A stretch of DNA of 38,015 bases from a virus: positions 1 through 38,015 of the IMG/VR virus record IMGVR_UViG_3300033148_000881. One strand, written 5' to 3'. Below, piece by piece: positions 17,601 to 23,276 of the stretch. A program made the translations under genes and the position numbers. The stretch's first letter is position 1. Every line of letters begins with the position of its first letter. The notes below the pieces were generated by a model that was not told the DNA's origin, did no database searches, and saw nothing but the letters and a program-made list of their open reading frames with translations.

Positions 17601-18907
17601 GAGTTACAGCAGTTGCAACAGGAGGTACAGGTGATATAAATGGCGTTACAGCAGGTGCTGGTTTAAGTGGTGGTGGTACATCAGGTACACCAACTATAAG
17701 TGCTGATTATACAGGTGGTATTATTAGAGATGCAAATTCTGGTGGTGCTATTGATCTAAAAGATGAAATTATATACTATAGTCAAGGTAATAGCCGAGTT
17801 GAATATACTATTGTAGGTAATTTACCCTTTACTAATAATGCAAATAACTATGTAAGTAGTCTTAGTTTTAATACTACTAATGGTATTTTGACATTAAACA
17901 GATCAGGCTTATCAGCTCTTACTGTAGATTTAGACGGTAGATATTTAACAAGTGCATCTAACTATTATTTAAATGGCATTACAAAATCTGGTAATACATT
18001 AACATTTAGTGTAAGCGGAGCAACTAACCAAACATATACATTTGGTTCAAATGCATTTAACTCAACAACTATTCCTACCAACAATAATCAGCTTACAAAT
18101 GGTGCTGGATATACAACAAATAATGGTACAGTAACAGGTACAGCAACTACAGGTTGGATACCTAAAATGGATAGTTCTAGTGATATAGGTACATCAAGTC
18201 TAAAACAAAATTCTTCAACAGAAGTATGGGTTGGTTCTAACGGATATTTAAGAATGAATGAGTTTGGTACTATTACAATAGGTAATAGCTACATGGGCTC
18301 AACACCTGCTACAATTTTCCCATACTATACAAACTTATATATAAACCCTGGAGCAACAAACAGAACTATAGTATTAGGTGCACCTACAAGCTATGTTACT
18401 AACCTTAGTGTAATGGGTAATGTAAGTGCTAACTCAATTGATCTTGATGACAATGAGTATTTATATTTTGGTAGTAGCAATGATGTTGAGTTCTTCTGTA
18501 ATGGTTCACATATGTATATGGACCTTAACTCTGGTATAGGAAACTTCTATATTAGAGATGGTAGTACAACTAGATTTACTTTTAATGATAATGGAAACTT
18601 TACTGCAACTGGTAATATTACTGCTTATTCAGATGAAAGATTAAAAGAAAATATTGAAACACTTGATGGATCTAAAGTATTAGAGATGAGAGGTGTATCA
18701 TATACTAAGGAGGGTAAAGAAAGTTCTGGTGTTATTGCTCAAGAGTTAGAAAAAGTAGCGCCTGAATTGGTTGAAACAGCTGATGATGAAATGGGTACAA
18801 AATCTGTTGCATATGGAAATCTTGTTGGTTATTTAATTGAAGCAGTTAAAGATCAACAAAAACAGATTGATGAACTTAAAGCTAAATTAGAAAGTTATGG
18901 CTCTTAA
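14693..18907 (+). CDS. Phage fiber protein 2 with C-terminal intramolecular chaperone (1404 aa)
   Basis: A long fiber. Residues 1-55 (MAISFLSSIQVTGTTSVSSI) form a probable attachment module. The shaft has many GLTGGTITSTGT-type beta repeats, three 37-aa repeats (15116, 16913, 17834) and two 36-aa GAGTYGST repeats (16172, 17525). A globular unit with KYQGTWNANTNTP is shared with fiber 1. Near the C-terminus a beta region (FGSSNDVEFFCNGSHMYMDL) precedes a Peptidase_S74-type domain from about residue 1310: YSDERLKENIETLDGSKVLE, then GVIAQELEKVAPELV and a final coiled coil (EAVKDQQKQIDELKAKLES). In this family the domain helps trimer folding and then cuts itself off just before the conserved Ser (here S1313) of the SDxRLK motif. 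The last 11 nt overlap the next gene. Confidence 0.88.
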   Translation: MAISFLSSIQVTGTTSVSSISNDNSTYTGILVWDGSVLKYRTKSQILGDIGAGTGDGSVTSVTVTGSNGLSGTGTVTTSGTITLTNSDRGSSQNIFKNVAVSGQTTVVADNNNDTLTFVAQGGMTITTNATNDQIIFNSSDNNDNNYLSSASFNTGNGVLTLNRSGLSAVTVDLDGRYVTSSGVTSIATTNGITGGTITSTGTLQVDSTVVRTSGAQTIGGEKTFTNQLAVDTAGGSERMRLFNENNTSPIADSFSGNTSKSYIYFDTVSGSNDPGYIMHESSATETNEGVLHLVPSDDNSSGDYVSIHGTNDPDVLKLHTSGLIETANLQLQIKSGLGAVYVNDDLVVQTDLTVSGGDITLGGTGRIQGVDTVSASTDAANKAYVDNKNVGVTSVATGNGLTGGTITSTGTISVDYGVNGLIADAPGGTGSPDADDYILVGLDSSGSGETVSFAIVDLPFTNNQGTVYSVATGTGLTGGTITGAGTIQLATAGIGAGTYGSTNNQTKIDNITVDAYGRITAITTGGTGRVDSVTDDGGSTINVSGTSTSRTVSAVTGAVSSSSANLATGAQIQTAIDAAVTGVLKYQGTWNANTNTPTLTGGSGTPGYYYIVSTAGSTNLDGITDWAVGDWAVFSDQATDAWQKIDNTQVGNVTGSGANTRIPIWNSASNLTSDSGLTFNTSTNALTVSGAVTWSGGGSSESNAAYDNMITTAAVSGSTTKTLTLNQQDGGTVTASWTDNNDNNYLSSASFNTTNGVLTLNRSGLSAVTVDLDGRYNPTIGTDTDINTSGYSIIDQINMTDGVITSTGARDLLNVRIEDTRAAEKTPNDYLDKALSLDFTDEFGSLGSWWSGITMKGWADNYQAWQLISGSDTSADNNLYFRTGIGTTWGTMYEIYHTGNLPTIPTVNNNSITISAGTNLSGGGTFTLNQNFNETVTINMATGGVGAGTYGSTSNSTKIDTITVDAYGRVTAVATGGTGDINGVTAGAGLSGGGTSGTPTISADYTGGIIRDANSGGAIDLKDEIIYYSQGNSRVEYTIVGNLPFTNNANNYVSSLSFNTTNGILTLNRSGLSALTVDLDGRYLTSASNYYLNGITKSGNTLTFSVSGATNQTYTFGSNAFNSTTIPTNNNQLTNGAGYTTNNGTVTGTATTGWIPKMDSSSDIGTSSLKQNSSTEVWVGSNGYLRMNEFGTITIGNSYMGSTPATIFPYYTNLYINPGATNRTIVLGAPTSYVTNLSVMGNVSANSIDLDDNEYLYFGSSNDVEFFCNGSHMYMDLNSGIGNFYIRDGSTTRFTFNDNGNFTATGNITAYSDERLKENIETLDGSKVLEMRGVSYTKEGKESSGVIAQELEKVAPELVETADDEMGTKSVAYGNLVGYLIEAVKDQQKQIDELKAKLESYGS
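15116..15226 (+). repeat. Fiber 2 37-aa repeat, copy 1
   Basis: Encodes NNDNNYLSSASFNTGNGVLT plus LNRSGLSAVTVDLDGRY. The protein differs from copy 2 at one residue, but 19 of the other 36 codons differ synonymously. Confidence 0.9.
16172..16279 (+). repeat. Fiber 2 36-aa GAGTYGST repeat, copy 1
   Basis: Encodes GIGAGTYGSTNNQTKIDNIT plus VDAYGRITAITTGGTG. It is homologous to 17525-17632. 'TVDAYGRxTA' is a common unit of phage fiber shafts. Confidence 0.85.
16913..17023 (+). repeat. Fiber 2 37-aa repeat, copy 2
   Basis: Encodes NNDNNYLSSASFNTTNGVLT plus LNRSGLSAVTVDLDGRY. It is 36/37 identical to copy 1 in protein, with serine codons switched between TCN and AGY at three positions. Confidence 0.9.
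17033..17107 (+). repeat. 25-aa module shared with fiber 1 (copy in fiber 2)
   Basis: Encodes IGTDTDINTSGYSIIDQINM plus TDGVI, 20 of 25 residues identical to the copy at 14146-14220 in the upstream fiber. Confidence 0.8.
17525..17632 (+). repeat. Fiber 2 36-aa GAGTYGST repeat, copy 2
   Basis: Encodes GVGAGTYGSTSNSTKIDTIT plus VDAYGRVTAVATGGTG, homologous to the copy at 16172. Confidence 0.85.
17834..17944 (+). repeat. Fiber 2 37-aa repeat, copy 3
   Basis: Encodes NNANNYVSSLSFNTTNGILT plus LNRSGLSALTVDLDGRY. It matches copy 2 at 32 of 37 residues. Confidence 0.9.
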
Positions 18908-19454
18908 TAGTTCAGGTCAATTATCTATTGGTGGTACTACTTCTGGTGAGTCAATCAATTTAGAATTAGGTAGAAGTGCTACTGCAACAAGTGGTCTTGG
19001 AGATACTGATTTAAGAAGTTTAGCAGGAGTCAGCAGTGGTCCAATAGTATTACCTGATGATTTTTGGGGTACTTCTAGTACTCCATGTGATGCGCATACA
19101 CTTTGTTATGTACAAGTTAGTAAGGCTCCAGCAGAAGAAGTGTGTAATTGTACAGGTAAGAGTGATACTGTTATTGTATATGGACCAGAAATACAAGATT
19201 GTACAGATTTGTTAAATATGTATGCATCACCAGGATGTAGTATGCCAGCACTGTATTTAGATGGTTGGTATGGTTTTGATTTAACCAGTGGGCCAAATCT
19301 TCAGCGTTGGTGGGTGCGTATAATTAGTAATAAAATACAAGATTGTAATCCATGTGTGATTGAACCATTTAATCCAGATAATCCTGATCCTGGAGATGGT
19401 GATCCAAGTGATCCAGGTGATGGTGGGCCAGGTAATGAGTTTGAAATGAAATAA
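18897..19454 (+). CDS. Fiber-associated virion protein (185 aa)
   Basis: The first 58 residues (MALNSSGQLSIGGTTSGESI ... SGPIVLPDDFWG) follow a pattern common in phage tail proteins, 'SSGQxSxGG-xxxEx...LxGxxSGxIxxxDFxG', often found at the N-terminus of tail-tip or fiber-linked proteins. Residues 60-155 form a Cys-containing domain (CDAHTLCYVQVSK, EVCNCTGKSDTVIVYGPEIQ) with a Trp-rich end (YLDGWYGFDLTSGPNLQRWW). The C-terminus is a Pro/Asp/Gly low-complexity tail (NPDPGDGDPSDPGDGGPG). The start overlaps the last 11 nt of fiber 2 in another frame, so the two are probably translationally coupled and made in related amounts. It is likely a partner of fiber 2; an exact function is not established. 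Confidence 0.72.
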   Translation: MALNSSGQLSIGGTTSGESINLELGRSATATSGLGDTDLRSLAGVSSGPIVLPDDFWGTSSTPCDAHTLCYVQVSKAPAEEVCNCTGKSDTVIVYGPEIQDCTDLLNMYASPGCSMPALYLDGWYGFDLTSGPNLQRWWVRIISNKIQDCNPCVIEPFNPDNPDPGDGDPSDPGDGGPGNEFEMK

Positions 19455-19472
19455 ACCAATAAATTTGTAATT

Positions 19473-19934
19473 ATGAAAAAGAAAAAGGTAACAAGTAAAA
19501 AGTCTACAGTTAAAAAACCTACAGCTAAGAAAACTGCAGTTAAGAAAACTGTTGCTAAAAAAACAACAAAAAGAAGTAGAACAAAAGCTAAAGAAGTTGT
19601 TAAAGAAGTTAAAAAGGTAATTGCACCTAAATATAAAATAGAATATTTATATGGTGTATCTTCTTTAGTAACTACAAAGCAGGGTTTAATCAAAGAAATA
19701 CATTTTGATTATACCGGTACATTAGAAGGTATTAGCCATACTGTGTCAGGATCTTTATCAGTTACAGATATTGAGCACCCTGCTACTTCTAAAAGATATG
19801 ATAAAGTACAGAAAGAAGATGTAATTGACTACTTACTAAAATATGTTAGAGTGGGTTATAAAGAAGCTATGGAAGAGATAATTGAAAAAGAACTTTTACC
19901 TGAAACTAAAATTATAACAGAGTTACCTTGGTAA
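19473..19934 (+). CDS. Lys-rich-tail protein with conserved C-terminal domain (153 aa)
   Basis: Residues 1-50 are almost entirely Lys, Thr, Ala and Val in repeats such as KKTAVKKTVAKKTTKRSR, like the tails of histone H1 or bacterial AlgP/HU-like DNA-binding proteins. From about 52 the composition changes to a folded domain: YLYGVSSLVTTKQGLIKEIH, TGTLEGISHTVSGSLSVTDI, then helices with DVIDYLLKYVRVGYKEAMEE and a short acidic end. The C-terminal part looks like a conserved small phage protein of unknown role. The tail could bind DNA or RNA, or a negatively charged virion surface. It follows the fiber-associated gene by 18 nt. The repetitive tail could also be a recent expansion. Confidence 0.65.
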   Translation: MKKKKVTSKKSTVKKPTAKKTAVKKTVAKKTTKRSRTKAKEVVKEVKKVIAPKYKIEYLYGVSSLVTTKQGLIKEIHFDYTGTLEGISHTVSGSLSVTDIEHPATSKRYDKVQKEDVIDYLLKYVRVGYKEAMEEIIEKELLPETKIITELPW

Positions 19935-19957
19935 TATCAAAATTATTACTATCTTTG
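19928..19957 (+). promoter_or_regulatory. Bacteroidota-type promoter, TTG-N19-TATCTTTG
   Basis: TTG at 19928-19930 and TATCTTTG at 19950-19957 with a 19-nt spacer, an exact fit to the Bacteroidota -33/-7 consensus (TTTG/TTG and TAnnTTTG). It would start transcripts about 25 nt before the ATG at 19989. It overlaps the end of the upstream gene. Confidence 0.5.
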
Positions 19958-19988
19958 AATTGTATACAAATTTTTAAAACCAATTATA

Positions 19989-20246
19989 ATGGCAAAAGCA
20001 AAAAAGATTTCTAAAAAGGAATTGGGTGAAGTAAAAGAACTTCAGCAACAAATCAATACATTACTGATGAATATTGGTAATGCAGAATTAGTTAAGAATC
20101 AATTAGTTGAAAAGCACAAAGAGCTACAGACTGAATGGAAAGCTCTAAGTAGCGGACTAGAAGATAAATATGGTTCTGTAAATATTAGTCTAGAAGACGG
20201 AACTATTTCTGAAATTGAAGAAGAAGCTAAACTAGAAAAAGCTTAA
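19989..20246 (+). CDS. Small coiled-coil phage protein (85 aa)
   Basis: Helical throughout the first 60 residues: basic start (MAKAKKISKKELGEVKELQQ), then heptad-like QQINTLLMNIGNAELVKNQL. The end LEDKYGSVNISLEDGTISEI is a pattern widely seen in small phage proteins of structural modules ('YGxVNIxxxDGxI'), suggesting a conserved family of unknown function. It lies 54 nt after the Lys-rich-tail gene behind a host-type promoter and a TTTTTAAAACCAATTATA leader, and before a strong hairpin. It may be a chaperone or assembly factor for fibers, but this is a guess. Confidence 0.7.
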   Translation: MAKAKKISKKELGEVKELQQQINTLLMNIGNAELVKNQLVEKHKELQTEWKALSSGLEDKYGSVNISLEDGTISEIEEEAKLEKA

Positions 20247-20270
20247 TACTCCTTACATAATAAATGTTTA

Positions 20271-20320
20271 TGAAAATTTTTAAAACCAGACATTAGCTTG
20301 TTTGGTTTTAAAAATTTTTG
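20271..20320 (+). terminator. Long perfect hairpin, probable terminator
   Basis: AAAATTTTTAAAACCA (20273-20288) and TGGTTTTAAAAATTTT (20303-20318) are perfectly complementary over 16 bp, extended by an A-T and G-T pairs around a 10-nt loop. The 3' arm ends in TTTTTG and runs straight into the promoter-like element of the next gene. It could stop transcription from upstream and, being nearly symmetric, act in both directions. Confidence 0.7.
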
Positions 20321-20328
20321 TATATTAT
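20315..20328 (+). promoter_or_regulatory. Promoter-like TTTTTGTATATTAT element before 735-aa gene
   Basis: The same 14 bases as at 11045-11058. It overlaps the last bases of the hairpin arm and would give a leader of roughly 40 nt before the ATG at 20378. Confidence 0.5.
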
Positions 20329-20377
20329 AATTGTATAGTTTATATGACAACAGTACATTATAACAAAATAAACATTT

Positions 20378-22585
20378 ATGATCCCAACAAATTCAAGTGG
20401 CACCACAAATGGATGTGACAACATATCTTCTAATTGTGTAATATGGCAGGGTCCTGATATTGCATGTATAGACCTATGTGCCGGAGATACAATTAGTGAA
20501 GTTACTGCTAAGATAGCACAGAAAGTTTGTGACATTATCACAGATGGAGTTGCAGCTAATCCGGATTTGACTGGATTAGATCTAACATGTTTAAATATAA
20601 AAGGGGTAACCCCAACAGAATTGGTTCCTGTTTTACAGGCTATGGTAAATCAAATCTGTGCAAATACTGGCGGTGGTAGAGGTAGTGAAGGTAGTAGTTT
20701 GCCAAATATGACATTACCTGCTTGTATGCAATATAATGATGCAAGCGGAAACCCAGTAACAGAATTACCATTAGATCAATTTGCTACATTAATTGCAAAT
20801 CAAGTATGTACGAATTTAGCAAGTATTAATACTATAAATTCTACTTTAACAAGTCTTACTACAAGAGTAGATGTTTTAGAAGCATGTGTATTACCTTGTT
20901 CAGGAGCAGTTGTGGAAGCACAAATTGTTCCAACTTGTGTAAGTAATGTAGGTGTACTAACAGATGTATCTGTAGTTGTATTAGCACTTGAAAGTGCTTT
21001 TTGTGCTTTACAGAATGCAGTAGGATTACCTTCTACAATTGGTAGTGCAATATCTCAAACATTTATATCTGGTTCAACAACACAGTTATCAGATTCAAGT
21101 TCATCATATAGTGGAGTAACAGGATGGAATAACAATCCTTCAACATTAGCGCAATCAGTTCAGAATGCGTGGGTTGTTATTGATGATATGTATAACGCAA
21201 TATTAGATATACAAAATAACTGTTGTCCAGGAGGATGTGATGGTGTAACATTTGGTTACTCAACAACTAATACTCTTAATACATCTACGGGTGTAATTAC
21301 AGATATTGTATTCAACTTTACTCCATCTATAATCCCAAGTACATTTAATGATTCTGCAGGTTATAGTCAAGTAACTATTACTGATGCTGACGGAGCAGTA
21401 GTTAACACTGTTGTTAGTGTATCAAGTTTACAAAATACTCCTTCCGGTGTATCTATCAATGTATCTTCATTGAATGTATATAATGATTTAAGTGTTAATG
21501 TTGACTTTAGAGTAACAGACGGATCAGATACATGTGAAGGAAATCAATCAAGTGTTGTAGCAGGTATTATACCATGTCCTTCTCCAACATTATCAGCAAT
21601 AACTCAAGACGGTTTGACAGTTTCATTCTCAAATACATTAGGTACAGCAGCAACTTATATTTTAGATATTCTTGATGGAGCAAATACAGTGGTAGCTACT
21701 ACTACAATTAATAACGCTCCTGCACTTATATCACATACATTTACAGGATTAACTGCTAATACAGCATATAGTTTAAGAGTAACAGTTCAGAGATCTGGTG
21801 GAACACAAGTTTGTCCAGAAATTGGATTTACAACTGAAGAAGGAGCTGCACCATGTTCAAATGGTATGGATGTAGTATTTGTTGTAGATTACACTTCTTC
21901 AATGACAGGTGTAGTTGAGGATATTAAAACAGGAGCTACAAGTTTAGTTAATACAATTGATAGTGTAAGTGGATCTAATAACTATAGAATTGGATTAGTA
22001 ACTGCAGATGAAGGAAATGTTAATCAACCAGCATATAATAGTTGTGTTGATTATACAGGTCTTCCAAGTACTCAAAGAATTATTAACTTTGGTGGTGGAA
22101 CTTATCAGTTCTACACTGCATGGGAAATGATGGGTACAAATAATGGAACAACATTTACTTCACAAGTTCAAAAACTAAATAAAGGAGTTGATGGCACATG
22201 TATTAATATGGGTCAAGGAGCAGGTGGTCCTGAGCCAATGGATATTGCAATAGAAAATGTAGTTGGTACATCAGAGTTTACAGGTGCATTCAGAAGTAAT
22301 GTTGCTAAATATATATTAGCATTTACTGATAATTTACCAGGAGGTGATCAAGATCAAATGAATATGACTGTTTGGTCAAGAATTCAATCTTTAATTACTA
22401 CTTGTAATAATGCTGGTATTAAAGTATTTGTATTAGGTACTGGTACTGCTTTAGACTGGGATAATGGAGGAACTATTACACCAATATATCCATGGAGAGA
22501 ATTAGCAATTCAGACTGGTGGTAATTATACAACTAGCTCAGATGCAACAACAATCTCTAGTGAAATTATAGCAGGTTGTTCATAA
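20378..22585 (+). CDS. Virion protein with Fn3-like and vWA domains (735 aa)
   Basis: The N-terminus (NCVIWQGPDIACIDLCAGDT, then ISEVTAKIAQKVCDII) is a conserved module seen in phage structural proteins and probably anchors the protein in the virion. A long helical/beta region with many cysteines follows (to about 285), then a beta domain (about 290-395) and an Fn3-like domain (about 399-489, ending in LTANTAYSLRVTVQR). From about 498 to the end is a vWA domain: MDVVFVVDYTSSMTG contains a MIDAS-type motif, D504-x-T506-x-S508, and KYILAFTDNLPGG supplies the usual later Asp. vWA domains bind proteins through a metal ion, so this probably displays an adhesion module. The second gene of the unit also carries an Fn3-like domain. 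Function inferred: host surface binding or virion decoration. Confidence 0.78.
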   Translation: MIPTNSSGTTNGCDNISSNCVIWQGPDIACIDLCAGDTISEVTAKIAQKVCDIITDGVAANPDLTGLDLTCLNIKGVTPTELVPVLQAMVNQICANTGGGRGSEGSSLPNMTLPACMQYNDASGNPVTELPLDQFATLIANQVCTNLASINTINSTLTSLTTRVDVLEACVLPCSGAVVEAQIVPTCVSNVGVLTDVSVVVLALESAFCALQNAVGLPSTIGSAISQTFISGSTTQLSDSSSSYSGVTGWNNNPSTLAQSVQNAWVVIDDMYNAILDIQNNCCPGGCDGVTFGYSTTNTLNTSTGVITDIVFNFTPSIIPSTFNDSAGYSQVTITDADGAVVNTVVSVSSLQNTPSGVSINVSSLNVYNDLSVNVDFRVTDGSDTCEGNQSSVVAGIIPCPSPTLSAITQDGLTVSFSNTLGTAATYILDILDGANTVVATTTINNAPALISHTFTGLTANTAYSLRVTVQRSGGTQVCPEIGFTTEEGAAPCSNGMDVVFVVDYTSSMTGVVEDIKTGATSLVNTIDSVSGSNNYRIGLVTADEGNVNQPAYNSCVDYTGLPSTQRIINFGGGTYQFYTAWEMMGTNNGTTFTSQVQKLNKGVDGTCINMGQGAGGPEPMDIAIENVVGTSEFTGAFRSNVAKYILAFTDNLPGGDQDQMNMTVWSRIQSLITTCNNAGIKVFVLGTGTALDWDNGGTITPIYPWRELAIQTGGNYTTSSDATTISSEIIAGCS

Positions 22586-22602
22586 AATAAAAAAATAATA
22601 AA

Positions 22603-23163
22603 ATGGCATGTAATTGTACAAAATGTAGTGAAAAATGTGGATGCGCTGATACAGCTCTAACTAACCCATGTACTTATACTGATTGTAGTGTGGGTAGTGA
22701 AAGATGTGAAGACGTTCAGTGTGCAGCATGTGTAAGTTATTGTGGAACATCATTTCAAATTGGTGATACTGGTGCCCAAATAGTTATAACTTCTGGTGAA
22801 AGATTAGATTCTATTATTCAAAAGTTTGCTATGATACTATCAAATGGTTTAGGTGCATGTACATCAAATGATTTACAACATGATCCATATAATGTTTATG
22901 CAGGTACAGTTACTAGTTCTACTGCAGAAGTCCTATGGAATGGTATATGGAGTAATAGTACAGGTCTAAATATATATTATGATACACAAGTTAGTCCATC
23001 AGGTTGGACACTTGCTAACTCAACCCCTATAGTAACTACTGTAAGTAACTATAAGATTGAGAACTTAGTAGCCAGCACAGCTTATAAAGTTAAAGTTGTT
23101 GACGCTGGAAACTCTGCTGCTTGTAAACCAATAGAAATATTATTTTCTACTCTAGCAGCATAA
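22603..23163 (+). CDS. Cys-rich virion protein with Fn3-like domain (186 aa)
   Basis: The first 47 residues hold 11 cysteines (3, 5, 8, 12, 14, 23, 28, 35, 40, 43, 47), including CNCTKCSEKCGC and CEDVQCAACVSYCG, suggesting several metal sites or a disulfide knot. A helical linker (SGERLDSIIQKFAMILSNGL) follows. Residues about 93-186 look like an Fn3 domain (NVYAGTVTSSTAEVLWNGIW ... LVASTAYKVKVVDAGNSAAC). The start is 17 nt after the 735-aa gene and a terminator follows its stop, so the two are one unit and probable partners. The 'CEDVQCAACVSYC' style recurs in structural modules of Bacteroidota phages. The exact role is unknown. Confidence 0.72.
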   Translation: MACNCTKCSEKCGCADTALTNPCTYTDCSVGSERCEDVQCAACVSYCGTSFQIGDTGAQIVITSGERLDSIIQKFAMILSNGLGACTSNDLQHDPYNVYAGTVTSSTAEVLWNGIWSNSTGLNIYYDTQVSPSGWTLANSTPIVTTVSNYKIENLVASTAYKVKVVDAGNSAACKPIEILFSTLAA

Positions 23164-23212
23164 CAAAATACAACTGTGGTGGTTTGTTGGTTTTCTACTA
23201 CAAACGTTGGAA

Positions 23213-23245
23213 GGGGCCGGGTTTTATCCCGGTCTCTTTTTTTTT
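23213..23245 (+). terminator. Rho-independent terminator after Cys-rich gene
   Basis: GGCCGGG pairs with CCCGGTC across TTTTAT, followed by TCTTTTTTTTT. This is the most G/C-rich stem in the window and lies 50 nt after the stop codon. Confidence 0.9.
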
Positions 23246-23256
23246 GCTATCTTTAC
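23246..23256 (+). promoter_or_regulatory. Promoter-like TATCTTTA element before phosphoesterase
   Basis: GCTATCTTTAC follows the terminator T-tract and lies 21 nt before the ATG. TATCTTTA differs by one base from the Bacteroidota -7 consensus TAnnTTTG. No good -33 TTG was found at 19-21 nt, so support is moderate. Confidence 0.35.
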
Positions 23257-23276
23257 AATAAATATATATACTAATT

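Noticed and set aside
12433-18907. Repeat-rich fiber genes considered as targets of a diversity-generating retroelement
   Set aside because: No reverse transcriptase or template repeat is in the window, and repeat differences are synonymous instead of adenine-directed amino-acid changes.
19301-19693. 130-aa reverse-strand frame with a hydrophobic, Leu/Phe-rich sequence
   Set aside because: It is the complement of the Lys-rich and Asp/Pro-rich coding segments; the hydrophobic run mirrors AAA codons on the + strand. No neighbouring reverse gene or start signal supports it.
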